A stretch of 64,000 bases of DNA from Ga0077560 sp046330435 (GTDB taxonomy: Bacteria; Actinomycetota; Thermoleophilia; Miltoncostaeales; Miltoncostaeaceae). Where the stretch lies: contig JAXLST010000005.1 of NCBI GenBank assembly GCA_046330435.1, forward strand, positions 62,001 to 126,000, in the 5' to 3' direction. Numbering within the stretch: the stretch's first letter is position 1; each line of letters starts with the position of its first letter. Under the pieces are notes generated by a model. That model searched no databases. It was not told the origin of the DNA and saw nothing but the letters and a program-made list of their open reading frames with translations. The position numbers and the translations under genes are program-made. This document shows positions 47,092 to 55,291 of the stretch, one piece after another.

Positions 47092-47783
47092 CAGCGGATC
47101 AATGACTGGCGGATCCCGATCGCAACCGCTTGCGTGCGATGCTCGGCCTCGAGCTTCGCGAGGATGTGCTTCACGTGCGTCTTGACCGTCTCGACGCTCA
47201 CCACCAGGCGCTCGGACACCTCGCGGTTGGAGTACCCGTCGGCGAGCATCTGGAGGATCTCCCGCTCGCGGGCCGAGAGCACGCTGTTCTGCCGTGGGCG
47301 GGAGAACTGCCGCAGGAAGTCCGGCGCGAGCCTGGGGTCGACGAACGGCTCCCCGCCGGCCACCTGCCGGATCGCGTTGACCAGCGTCGTGCTGTCGGAG
47401 TCCTTGAGGACGAAGCCCTGCGCGCCGGAGTCGAGCGCGTCCCACAGGAGTTCCTGCTCCGAGTGGGCGGTGAACATCACGACGCGGATGTCGGGGTGGT
47501 CGGCAGTGAGCCGGTGCGTGGCCTGCACGCCGCCCAGGCCGGGCATGCGGGCGTCCATGAGCACGATGTCGGGCCGGCGCCGGGTGACGAGCTCCAGGGC
47601 CTCCTCGCCGCTCGAGCCCTCGCCGACGACGACCATGTCCTCGAGCTGGGAGACGAGGCGCCGGACGCCCTCGCGTACCACCGCGTGGTCGTCGACCAGC
47701 AGCAACCCGAGGCGTCGATGCTCTTCAGGGGGTCGCGTTTGTCCGCCTCCTGCGGGAACAACCGCTCCACGTGCTTGGGGCAT
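47091..47783 (-). CDS. NarL/FixJ-family response regulator
   Basis: 230 residues. Receiver domain with acidic pocket LLLVDDHAVVREG, phospho-Asp in IVLMDARMPGLGG, Lys in FVLKDSDS, and a LuxR-type helix-turn-helix LSAREREILQMLADGYSN plus VETVKTHVKHIL. The ATG at 47783 has GAGGA about 6 nt upstream; a GCAGGAGG further in has no start codon at the right distance. Its start is 32 bp from the tRNA 3' end. Confidence 0.93.
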   Translation of the reverse strand: MPQARGAVVPAGGGQTRPPEEHRRLGLLLVDDHAVVREGVRRLVSQLEDMVVVGEGSSGEEALELVTRRRPDIVLMDARMPGLGGVQATHRLTADHPDIRVVMFTAHSEQELLWDALDSGAQGFVLKDSDSTTLVNAIRQVAGGEPFVDPRLAPDFLRQFSRPRQNSVLSAREREILQMLADGYSNREVSERLVVSVETVKTHVKHILAKLEAEHRTQAVAIGIRQSLIR

Positions 47784-47814
47784 GCCGGTCCTCGGGGACA
47801 AGGCCGGGGACGAG

Positions 47815-47888
<74 letters not shown>

Positions 47889-48004
47889 GGGGCCCCCTGG
47901 GGCGCGGGTGAGGTTAGCAATCCGGGGGACGGGGCAGCAACCCGTCCGCGCAGGTTTCGGCGCCGCGCGGCCCCGCTGTCCGGTGCCGGGAGCCGGGCCG
48001 GGAC

Positions 48005-48010
48005 TATCAT
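48005..48010 (+). promoter_or_regulatory. -10 element of the bifunctional nuclease gene
   Basis: TATCAT; gives a leader of about 28 nt containing GGGAG before the GTG at 48045. Confidence 0.5.
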
Positions 48011-48044
48011 GGCCGGGAGGCCACCAGCCCACCGGGAGACGACC

Positions 48045-48530
48045 GTGCAGGAGATGTCCATCTACGGGGTGAGCTTCGACGTCGGCGCGAAGCAGCCGAT
48101 CGTGCTCCTCAAGACCGTGAACGACAACAAGTTCCTGCCCATCTGGATCGGCAGCTCCGAGGCCACGGCGATCCTCATGAAGCTGCAGGGCGTGGAGACG
48201 CCGCGGCCCATGACGCACGACCTCCTGTCGAACGTGGTGGCCGGGCTGGACGCCGAGATCGCCCGCATCACGGTCACCGAGCTGCGCGACAACACGTTCT
48301 TCGCCCTCATCACCCTGCGGGTCCAGGCCACCGAGATCGAGATCGACTCCCGTCCGTCCGACGCGCTCGCCCTGGCGGTGCGGGCCAACGCCCCGATCTA
48401 CGTGGCCGACCGGGTCATCGAGGAGAGCGCCCTCAACATCGCCGACGGCCAGATCGGCGACACCGAGGACGTCGTGGAGGCCTTCAAGGCGTTCCTCGAC
48501 GAGGTGAACCCGGAGGACTTCGCCGGCTGA
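48045..48530 (+). CDS. bifunctional nuclease family protein (DUF151)
   Basis: 161 residues, single BFN domain. Core LPIWIGSSEATAILMKLQGV, RPMTHDLLSNVV, and DSRPSDALALAVRANAPIYV. The plant founder BFN has RNase and DNase activity; the bacterial role is not settled. The GTG at 48045 has GGGAG 7 nt upstream and gives a standard N-terminus MSIYGV nearby. Convergent with the chorismate mutase gene, 3 bp between stops. Confidence 0.9.
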   Translation: MQEMSIYGVSFDVGAKQPIVLLKTVNDNKFLPIWIGSSEATAILMKLQGVETPRPMTHDLLSNVVAGLDAEIARITVTELRDNTFFALITLRVQATEIEIDSRPSDALALAVRANAPIYVADRVIEESALNIADGQIGDTEDVVEAFKAFLDEVNPEDFAG

Positions 48531-48533
48531 GCG

Positions 48534-48830
48534 TCAGGCGGGGGCGTCCCCGTCGGACGTCTCGCGCTTGGTGAAGTCCAGCACCGCGTCGTAGATGCGG
48601 TCCAGGCCCTCCGCCGACATGGGCCCCCGGTTGGCGCCCTGGAGGTAGGAGTGCATCCAGCGCTCCCGCTCGGGGTCGACGAACGGGATGCCCTGCGAGG
48701 TCTTGTAGTCCCGCAGGCGCTTCACCAGCGTGACCCGCTGGTTGAGCAGCGCCAGGAGCTTGAGGTCGGTGTCGATGATCGCGTCGCGCATCTGGCGCAC
48801 GACGTATTCGACGTTGGGGTCCGTCGCCAC
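48534..48830 (-). CDS. aroQ: chorismate mutase (AroQ type)
   Basis: 98 residues. Short all-helical chorismate mutase converting chorismate to prephenate for Phe/Tyr. Pattern: VRQMRDAIIDTDLKLLALLNQR (helix 1; catalytic Arg and Arg of LLNQRVTLVKRL) followed by Lys-Thr, DPERERWM and a C-terminal helix ending VLDFTKRE. Stand-alone, no prephenate dehydratase fusion. GTG 48830, 7 nt after TACCGT (leaderless). Confidence 0.8.
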   Translation of the reverse strand: MATDPNVEYVVRQMRDAIIDTDLKLLALLNQRVTLVKRLRDYKTSQGIPFVDPERERWMHSYLQGANRGPMSAEGLDRIYDAVLDFTKRETSDGDAPA

Positions 48831-48837
48831 GGCCCGG

Positions 48838-48843
48838 ACGGTA
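48838..48843 (-). promoter_or_regulatory. -10 element of aroQ
   Basis: TACCGT on the minus strand, 7 nt before the GTG. Confidence 0.5.
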
Positions 48844-48886
48844 CCAGGCGGCCCCCGCGCGGGTGGCCCGGATCACGGCACCGGGC

Positions 48887-48892
48887 TACGCT
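48887..48892 (+). promoter_or_regulatory. -10 element of tatA
   Basis: TACGCT, about 30 nt before the TTG start of tatA. Confidence 0.4.
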
Positions 48893-48922
48893 ACGGCCTC
48901 ACCGACCCGGGACGGATCCGCG

Positions 48923-49240
48923 TTGATCGACTTCTCCCCCATCCAGATCCTCATCGTGCTCGCCATCGCCCTCATCGTGTTCGGGCCGCGGCGCCTGCCC
49001 GAGATGGCGAAGAGCGTCGGCAAGGGCGTGCGGGAGTTCAAGGCGAGCATCGCGATGGACGAGCCGCCCCGGTCCCCGGAGCCGCGCGCCACCGCCACCG
49101 CCGGGGAGCCCGTGACGGCCACGGCCACGGCCACGGCCGCCGAGCCGGCTGCCCCCGCGGCGCCCGCCGCCATCGAGGACGGCGACGTCCTGGAGGGCGT
49201 GCTGCTGCCGGGTGACGAGCAGCCCCCGGGCGCGCGCTAG
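48923..49240 (+). CDS. tatA: Sec-independent translocase TatA/TatB-type component
   Basis: 105 residues. N-terminal membrane helix (DFSPIQILIVLAIALIVF) followed by FGPRRLPEMAKSVGKGVREFK, the amphipathic helix of TatA. The tail contains four ACGGCC repeats (49115-49138) giving an alternating Thr-Ala stretch, then an acidic end. TTG start with GGGACGGA upstream. tatC follows 6 bp later; no separate tatB is visible. Confidence 0.9.
   Translation: MIDFSPIQILIVLAIALIVFGPRRLPEMAKSVGKGVREFKASIAMDEPPRSPEPRATATAGEPVTATATATAAEPAAPAAPAAIEDGDVLEGVLLPGDEQPPGAR
49115..49138 (+). repeat. four tandem ACGGCC hexamers in tatA
   Basis: Encodes alternating Thr-Ala in the flexible tail; prone to in-frame length change by slippage. 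Confidence 0.7.
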
Positions 49241-49246
49241 CCCCTC

Positions 49247-50053
49247 GTGCCGAGGCTGCCCCTCGGGCTCCGGACGATCGCGTCCCACGAGCGCCTCTCG
49301 GTCGTCGACCACCTGGAGGAGCTCCGCCGCCGGATCATCGTGTCGCTCCTGGTCCTGGTGGGCGCGTTCGCGGTCACCTTCATCCTGCGCGACCACATCG
49401 TGGAGCTCCTGAAGGAGCCGCTCCCGTCGGAGTACCAGGACCGGGGCCTCATCACCCTGTCCCCCACGGAGCCCTTCTTCATCATCCTGAAGGTCTGCAT
49501 CTGGACGGCGATCCTGCTGGCGCTGCCGGTGTGGCTCTACCAGGTGTACGCGTTCGTGATCCCGGCGGTGGCGGACCAGAGCCGCCGCAGGATGCTCGCG
49601 ATCGTCGCGGGCGTGAGCACCCTGTTCGTCGGGGGCGTGGCCTTCGGCTTCTTCGTCGTGCTGCCCGTCGCGCTGCAGTTCTTCCTGAGCTTCGGCGACG
49701 AGCTGTTCAGCGCCCAGATCCGCGCCGGCGAGTACTTCGGGTTCGCGACGACGCTGCTGCTGGCCTCCGGCCTGGTCTTCGAGGTGCCGGTGGCGATGCT
49801 CGCCTTCGCCCGCATGGGGATCGTGACGGCCCGCATGTACCGCCAGCAGTGGCGGATCGCCCTGGTCGTCATCGCCGCGGTCGCGGCGCTGCTGCCGGGC
49901 GGGGACCCCCTGAGCATGATGCTGCTCATGGCGCCGATGCTGGTGCTCTACGTCTTCGGCATCTGGCTGTCGTCGATGTTCGGCGGCACGCCGATCTGGG
50001 ACCGCGCGACGTGGACCGAGGGCGGCGAGCCGGAGGGCGGGGCGCCCTCCTAG
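49247..50053 (+). CDS. tatC: Sec-independent translocase TatC
   Basis: 268 residues, six membrane helices. Signature LSVVDHLEELRRRI at the N-terminus (signal-peptide binding), SPTEPFFIILKVCIW, and GVAFGFFVVLPVALQFFLSF. GTG start 6 bp after tatA. Stop lies in CTAG shared with the convergent ABC gene. Confidence 0.95.
   Translation: MPRLPLGLRTIASHERLSVVDHLEELRRRIIVSLLVLVGAFAVTFILRDHIVELLKEPLPSEYQDRGLITLSPTEPFFIILKVCIWTAILLALPVWLYQVYAFVIPAVADQSRRRMLAIVAGVSTLFVGGVAFGFFVVLPVALQFFLSFGDELFSAQIRAGEYFGFATTLLLASGLVFEVPVAMLAFARMGIVTARMYRQQWRIALVVIAAVAALLPGGDPLSMMLLMAPMLVLYVFGIWLSSMFGGTPIWDRATWTEGGEPEGGAPS
50032..50050 (+). terminator. hairpin at the tatC 3' end
   Basis: GGAGGGCG (50032-50039), loop GGG, CGCCCTCC (50043-50050), directly before the tatC stop; it lies in coding sequence on the plus strand and next to the ABC gene stop on the minus strand. 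Confidence 0.5.
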
Positions 50054-50976
50054 CCCTCCCGCAGGGACCGGCCGGTGAGGCGCAGGAAGACGTCCTCAAG
50101 GGTCGCGCGGCGCGCGGCCTGCAGCTCCCCGCCCACCCCGGCGGCGCGCAGCCGCGCGTGCAGGGCCTCGGCATCGTCCCCCGCGAGCTGCACCAGGTCG
50201 CCCTCCACCTGGATCCCGGTGCCGGCCAGGTCCGGTACGGCGCGCAGGCGGGCGACGTCCTCCGGGCCCATGCGCAGCTCGAGCACCTCCCGGCCCACCT
50301 CCGCCCGGATGAGGTCCGCCGGCCGGCCCTCGCGCACCACGTGGCCGTGGTCCATCACCACGAGCCGGTCGCAGAGCTGCTCGGCCTCGTCCATGTAGTG
50401 GGTGGTGAGCACCAGGGTCACGCCGCGCCGGCGCAGCTCGCGCAGCCGCTCCCACACCACGTGGCGGGCCTGGGGGTCCAGGCCGGTGGTGGGTTCGTCC
50501 AGCAGGACCAGCTCGGGGCGGTTCACCAGGGCCCGGGCGATCTGCAGGCGGCGCTTCATCCCGCCCGACAGGCGCTCCACGGCCTCTCCCGCCCGGTCGG
50601 GCAGTGCGACGAGCTCCAGCAGCTCGTCCGCCCGCGAACGCGCCTCCGCGGACGGGATCGCGAAATACCGCGCGTACACGAGCAGGTTCTCGCGGACGGT
50701 GAGCTCCAGGTCGAGCGTGATCTCCTGCCCCACCACCCCGATGCGGTGCTTGAGCGCCCGCGGCTCGGCGCCCGGGTCCAGCCCCAGCACGCGCAGCTCG
50801 CCGCCGTCCCGCGGGGACAGGCAGCACAGCATCCGCATGGTGGTGGACTTGCCGGCCCCGTTGGGTCCCAGCAGCCCGAAGCACTCGCCCGTGCGCACCC
50901 GGAAGTCCACGCCGTCCACGGCGACGCGGGGCCCGTAGCGCTTGGTGAGCCCGGTCGCGGTGACCGCCTCGCTCAT
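50050..50976 (-). CDS. ABC transporter ATP-binding protein (DrrA/NodI type)
   Basis: 308 residues. Walker A GLLGPNGAGKST, signature RLSGGMKRRLQIARAL, Walker B LVLLDEPTTGLDPQARH, H-loop TTHYMDEAEQLCDR, plus an 80-residue C-terminal domain of the DrrA kind. No permease gene is adjacent; it may act with one elsewhere. ATG overlaps the glycosyltransferase stop by 4 bp (ATGA), so it closes the polysaccharide operon. Confidence 0.9.
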   Translation of the reverse strand: MSEAVTATGLTKRYGPRVAVDGVDFRVRTGECFGLLGPNGAGKSTTMRMLCCLSPRDGGELRVLGLDPGAEPRALKHRIGVVGQEITLDLELTVRENLLVYARYFAIPSAEARSRADELLELVALPDRAGEAVERLSGGMKRRLQIARALVNRPELVLLDEPTTGLDPQARHVVWERLRELRRRGVTLVLTTHYMDEAEQLCDRLVVMDHGHVVREGRPADLIRAEVGREVLELRMGPEDVARLRAVPDLAGTGIQVEGDLVQLAGDDAEALHARLRAAGVGGELQAARRATLEDVFLRLTGRSLREG

Positions 50977-52455
50977 CGCGCCTCCGGGACGTCCTGGGGC
51001 CACCGGAGGATGGTGGCGGCGCCCACGCGGTCGACGACCACCAGGCGGTCCCACGGCACCCGCGCGCGGAACTCGGCCCGGAAGCGGCTCCAGTTGGACG
51101 GCCATCCGGCCCGGACCGCGACGGGGGCGTCGACCACGTAGGCCCCGCGGTAGGCGGCGACGTTGGGCAGGGGATCCACCACCATCCGCAGTGCCCGCTC
51201 ACGGGGCGTGAGGAACGCGGGGTCCTCGGCGTCGGGCACGCCCAGCCGGCGGTCGGCGAGGTACGCCTGGATCTTCGACATCCACGTGTGGCTCTCGGCG
51301 AGCACCGGGGCCCGCGGGAGCTCCCGCAGCCGGTGGACGACGCGGTCCAGCAGCACCACGTCCGTGCCGCGCGCCTCGCGGGCGGGCAGCGGGGCCAGGG
51401 CCAGCAGGGCGGCCGCGAGCGCGGCGGCCGCGGGTGCGACGGCGGCCCACCGCGGCAGCCGGTCGACGGCGAGGGCCACCAGCAGGGCGGCGGGGATGCC
51501 GGCCAGCAGCAGGAACCGGGAGGACTTGGCGAGGTTGGGGAGCGTCCCGAACTCCAGGTACACCGCGGCCCACCCGGCCCACGCGGCCGGGAGCACGGCG
51601 CGCCGGTCGCGACGGGCCGCCAGCAGCACCAGGGCCGCCGCCAGCACCGGCAGCAGCAGGAACAGCACGCTGCGGGGCGCGAATGCGCCCTCCAGCAGGC
51701 GCCGCGCGTAGGTCTCGCCCCATGACCAGGCCTCCACGGGGTTCCGGGTGCGGGACGCCCCGGCGGTCCCGGTGACGACCGCCGACGGGTCGCCCCCGGC
51801 GGCGCCCATCGCGGCCGCCGCCAGCACCGGCCCCGAGAGGAGCCCGGCGGCGCCCCAGGTGAACGCCCTGGCGCCCGCCGCCCCAGCCGGCCATCACGAC
51901 CAGCGGCGCCATCACCAGGGCCATCTCCCGGGCCGACCACGCCATCGCCAGCAGCAGCCCGGCCGCGAACGCCCATCGCGCGGATCCGCGGCGCGCGCCC
52001 AGCGCCGCCCACACCGACAGTGCGATGAAGGCGGGCATCACGGCGTCCGGGCGCAGGCGGGTGGCCATGAGGGCCTCCAGGGGCGTCGCGGCGACCAGCG
52101 CGGCCGCCACCAGGCCCACGCGCGGCCCCGCCAGGCGCCGGCCCACCAGGTGCGCCGCCAGGACGGCCAGCAGGGAGCAGGCGAGCGGCCAGGCGACCGC
52201 GGTGACGTCGTCGGCACCGAACCAGCGGAACAGGCCCGCGACGGGCCACAGGAAGACGATGCGGGTGCCGAACCACTCCGCCGGGCCCTCCGGCGGGAAC
52301 CCGTTGGCCAGGTTGCGCGCGACCTCCACGTACCGGCCGTCGTCGCCCAGGTGGGCGAACTGCACGCCGCCGAACGCCCAGATGCGCAAGGCGGCGGCGC
52401 CGGCCAGGACCGTCAGCACGGCCGCGGCCTCGGCGGCGCAGGCCTTCCGGGTCAT
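50973..52455 (-). pseudogene. integral-membrane glycosyltransferase (ArnT/PMT-like), frameshifted
   Basis: About 493 residues if the frame is repaired. N-terminal part (ATG 52455, ATGA overlap with the flippase gene) has LRIWAFGGVQFAHLGDDGRYVEVA with the catalytic-type acidic pair in the first loop and LVAATPLEALMATRLRPDAVMP, hallmarks of lipid-linked-sugar GT-C enzymes. At about 51871-51886 the frame moves by one surplus G. The rest (SRFLLLAGIPAALLVALAVD and a C-terminal soluble domain ending PQDVPEAR) continues in another frame to the stop at 50973. Either a recent inactivation or an indel error; both halves look well conserved. Confidence 0.8.
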
Positions 52456-54011
52456 GCGGCCGGGGCGGGCTTGCGGCGGCGCACCAGGGCGGTCACCGCA
52501 CCCGTCGCCTCCCGCAGCTCGGGGCGCGCCAGGACGCGGGCCGCCAGCACGAACACGACCGCCCCCAGGGCCACCTTCCCCGCGAGCGGCCACAGGAGCG
52601 CCAGGCCCTTCTCGTCATGCGTGGGGAGGATCTCGTTGGCGGCGAGCACCACGGCGAGCACCGGCACCCCGCAGGCCAGCAGCCGCGCCTGCTGCCGCAC
52701 GAGCCGCACGAAGCTGAACTCCGCGAACCGGCCGCGCAGGTACCAGCAGTAGTGCAGGAGGTTCACGCACACGCCGATGAGCGTCGCCGCGGCGATGCCC
52801 GACAGCCCCATGGGTCCGATGAGCGCGAAGTCCAGCGCGCAGGTGACCACCACGCTCACGGTGGTCGCGATGAACACCGAACGCTGGAGGTTCGCGGCGG
52901 CCAGCGCGCGGTTGAAGAAGATCGACAGGAAGTTGGCGTAGATCGCGATGGAGTAGAAGACCAGCGGCTTGCCGGTCTCGGTCACGCACTCGACCTGGCA
53001 CTTCCCGCGGCCGATGAGCAGCTGGGCGGTCTCCCGGGAGTACACCGCCAGCAGGATCGCCGCCGGCACGGCCACGAGCCCCAGGATCCCGCAGATGCGG
53101 TGGATGCCCTTCACGGCGTCGGCGTCGCGGCCCTGGGCCACCATGCGGGCGACCAGCGGGAACAGGGGCGTCAGGAACGGCACCAGCAGGGCGGCGCGCG
53201 GCGCCGAGCCCAGGCTGTTCGCGTACGCGAGCTGGGTGACGCGGCCCTCCTCCAGGGTGTTCGCCAGGAAACGGTCCACGAAGCTGTTGACCTGCTGGAT
53301 GAGCGACGCACCCATCACGGGCACCGCCGCCATCGCCACCACCGTGAGGCGCGGGTGCAGCAGGGCAGGCCGCACGCGCTCCTTGCGGGCGACGCGGATG
53401 AACTGCGGGAGCTGCAGGAGCACCTGGAACACGGCGCCGATCACCAGGCCCCAGGCGGCGGCCTTGATCCCGAGCGAGCCCTGGCCGGCGATCACGCCGA
53501 CCATGATCCCGAGGTTGAAGGCCACGCCCACGGCGGCCGGGACGCCGAAGCGGTCGTGCAGCTGCAGGAGGGCCGTGAAGAGCGCGGAGACACCCTGCAG
53601 CAGCAGCGCCGGCGCCATGATCCGCACCAGCTCCTCGGTGAGCACTGCGGTGCGGCCGTCGGCGTTGAACAGCGCCGACGGGATCTCGGGGAACACCGCC
53701 ACGAGGGCGGTCACGACGATCAGCGCGATCCCGACCCACCCGGCGATGGCCCATACCAGTGACCAGGCGGACGCGTTGCCGGCGCGCTCCCGTTCCTGCG
53801 AGAAGATCGGGATGACGACGGTCACCAGCGCGTAGAGCAGGACCGCCGCCAGGACGTTGACGAGCAGCAGGGCGTTCATGAACGCGTCGGTGCCGCTGTC
53901 GCTGCCGTAGTAGCCGGCCAGCACGATCTCCCGGCCCAGGCCGAGGAAGCGCGAGAGCAGGCCGAACAGGGCGACCGCGAAGGCCGCGCGCGCGAGGCGT
54001 GTGGCGGTCAG
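52452..54011 (-). CDS. MurJ/Wzx-type lipid-linked saccharide flippase (CTG start inferred)
   Basis: 519 residues from CTG 54011, about 14 membrane helices, MOP superfamily. N-terminus ALFGLLSRFLGLGREIVLAG matches MurJ helix 1 (R-x-L-G-x-x-R-E). The first standard start (GTG 53924) would remove it. Upstream in frame there is no ATG, GTG or TTG; CTG overlaps the TGA of the beta-propeller gene as CTGA. Long loop with two Cys (KCQVEC) near residue 330. Context suggests flipping of the polysaccharide repeat unit, but lipid II is possible. Confidence 0.88.
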   Translation of the reverse strand: MTATRLARAAFAVALFGLLSRFLGLGREIVLAGYYGSDSGTDAFMNALLLVNVLAAVLLYALVTVVIPIFSQERERAGNASAWSLVWAIAGWVGIALIVVTALVAVFPEIPSALFNADGRTAVLTEELVRIMAPALLLQGVSALFTALLQLHDRFGVPAAVGVAFNLGIMVGVIAGQGSLGIKAAAWGLVIGAVFQVLLQLPQFIRVARKERVRPALLHPRLTVVAMAAVPVMGASLIQQVNSFVDRFLANTLEEGRVTQLAYANSLGSAPRAALLVPFLTPLFPLVARMVAQGRDADAVKGIHRICGILGLVAVPAAILLAVYSRETAQLLIGRGKCQVECVTETGKPLVFYSIAIYANFLSIFFNRALAAANLQRSVFIATTVSVVVTCALDFALIGPMGLSGIAAATLIGVCVNLLHYCWYLRGRFAEFSFVRLVRQQARLLACGVPVLAVVLAANEILPTHDEKGLALLWPLAGKVALGAVVFVLAARVLARPELREATGAVTALVRRRKPAPAA

Positions 54012-55291
54012 CGGGCGGCCTTCCGGGGGGTGAACGCGGTGAGCGTGCGGACGCCGGTGAGCACCAGGGTGCCGTTGGCGCCGACGGCGGGCGAGTACCG
54101 GCCCTCGGGGTGGGTGAACACCACGTCGCCGGTGCGGACGTCGAGGCCCACGGTGCGGCCCCTGGCGGGGTCCTTGGCGAGGGTGGAGTACCAGACCACG
54201 TCGCCGATCACCGACGGCGCGCCGGAGATGCGCTCGCCGGCGTCATGGGTCCAGCGGACGCGGCCGGTCACCGCGTCAAGGGCGTACAGCTTCCGGTCGT
54301 AGCTGCCCACGAAGACGGTGCGGCGGGACACGGCGGCGCTCGAGTAGATGAAGTCGCCCACCACCCGCACCCACGCGACGGAGCCGTCGCGGGCCGAGAG
54401 GGCCAGCATGCGGCCGTTGACGTTGCCGAGGTACACCCGCCCGTAGGCGACGGCGGGCCCGGCGTAGAAGCGACCCGCGCCGCGGAACCGGGGGCCGGGG
54501 CTGGTGGTGCGCCACACCTCGCGGCCGTCGCGCTTGGCGTACGCCGCGATGGTGCCGCCGTAGTCGCCCACCACCACCGTATCGCCGCTCTCGGCGAGGC
54601 TGCTCTTCACGTCCCCCTTCGCACGCGCCGTCCACACGATCCTGCGCGTTTGCAGGGAGATCCGCATGACGCGGCCGTCGAGCGTGCCGATGTAGACACC
54701 GTCGCCGATGACCAGGGGCGAGCTCTCGATCGCGGAGCCGAACCGCTTGCGCCACCTGACGGCCCCGGTGGCGGGGTCCAGTGCGAGCAGGTCGCCGCGC
54801 GTGGTGGTGAACAGCGCGAGGGCGGGCTTCGCGGCGGGGCCCGGGGCGCCGGGCCGGATGCCGGTGAGCGCGGGCGAGGACGCGACGGTGCCGCCCAGGC
54901 GGGTGCGCCACAGGACCCGGCCCGTGGCGAGGTCCACGGCGATCCCCAGGCCCCGGTTGGTGCCCACGATGACGCGGCCGTCGCCGATGACCGGCGGGAA
55001 CTCCAGCAGCGACCCCCCGTCGATCCTCCATGCGCGCCGGTACGGCGGGCGCAGGTCGAGCTCCGGGTTGGCGCGGGACCGCCCGGCGTCGAACCCGAAC
55101 TCGGGCCACGAGCCCGTGCCGGCGTCCTCCGGCGGGGCCTGCTGGGGCACGAAGCCGCTGGTGCCGCCCTCGATGCTGCCCGCGTCGAACCAGCCGTCGC
55201 GCACGGCGAGGCCGGCGACCCCGAGGCCGCCCACCACCACGACGGCCGCGGTGCCCGCGGCGACGAGGACGCGCCTACCGGGCCGGCGCAC
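54008..55291 (-). CDS. membrane-anchored PQQ-like beta-propeller protein
   Basis: 427 residues. Signal anchor at residues 8-30, then repeated blades of the PQQ/BamB type (for example VDLATGRVLWRTRLGG, ALDPATGAVRWRKRFG, LALSARDGSVAWVRVVG, ALDAVTGRVRWTHDAG). No PQQ-binding or catalytic residues were recognised. Paralogous to the next gene (both end GRYSPAV, then GVRT). GTG 55291 overlaps it by 17 bp. Lies between a Wzz-like gene and a flippase. Confidence 0.88.
   Translation of the reverse strand: MRRPGRRVLVAAGTAAVVVVGGLGVAGLAVRDGWFDAGSIEGGTSGFVPQQAPPEDAGTGSWPEFGFDAGRSRANPELDLRPPYRRAWRIDGGSLLEFPPVIGDGRVIVGTNRGLGIAVDLATGRVLWRTRLGGTVASSPALTGIRPGAPGPAAKPALALFTTTRGDLLALDPATGAVRWRKRFGSAIESSPLVIGDGVYIGTLDGRVMRISLQTRRIVWTARAKGDVKSSLAESGDTVVVGDYGGTIAAYAKRDGREVWRTTSPGPRFRGAGRFYAGPAVAYGRVYLGNVNGRMLALSARDGSVAWVRVVGDFIYSSAAVSRRTVFVGSYDRKLYALDAVTGRVRWTHDAGERISGAPSVIGDVVWYSTLAKDPARGRTVGLDVRTGDVVFTHPEGRYSPAVGANGTLVLTGVRTLTAFTPRKAAR

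Noticed and set aside
48487..48876. Alternative minus-strand frame over aroQ
   Set aside because: Arg/Gly/Pro-rich; the 98-codon frame has the chorismate mutase pattern instead.
49531..51141. 536-codon plus-strand frame over tatC and the ABC gene
   Set aside because: Shadow of tatC followed by the complement of the ABC gene.
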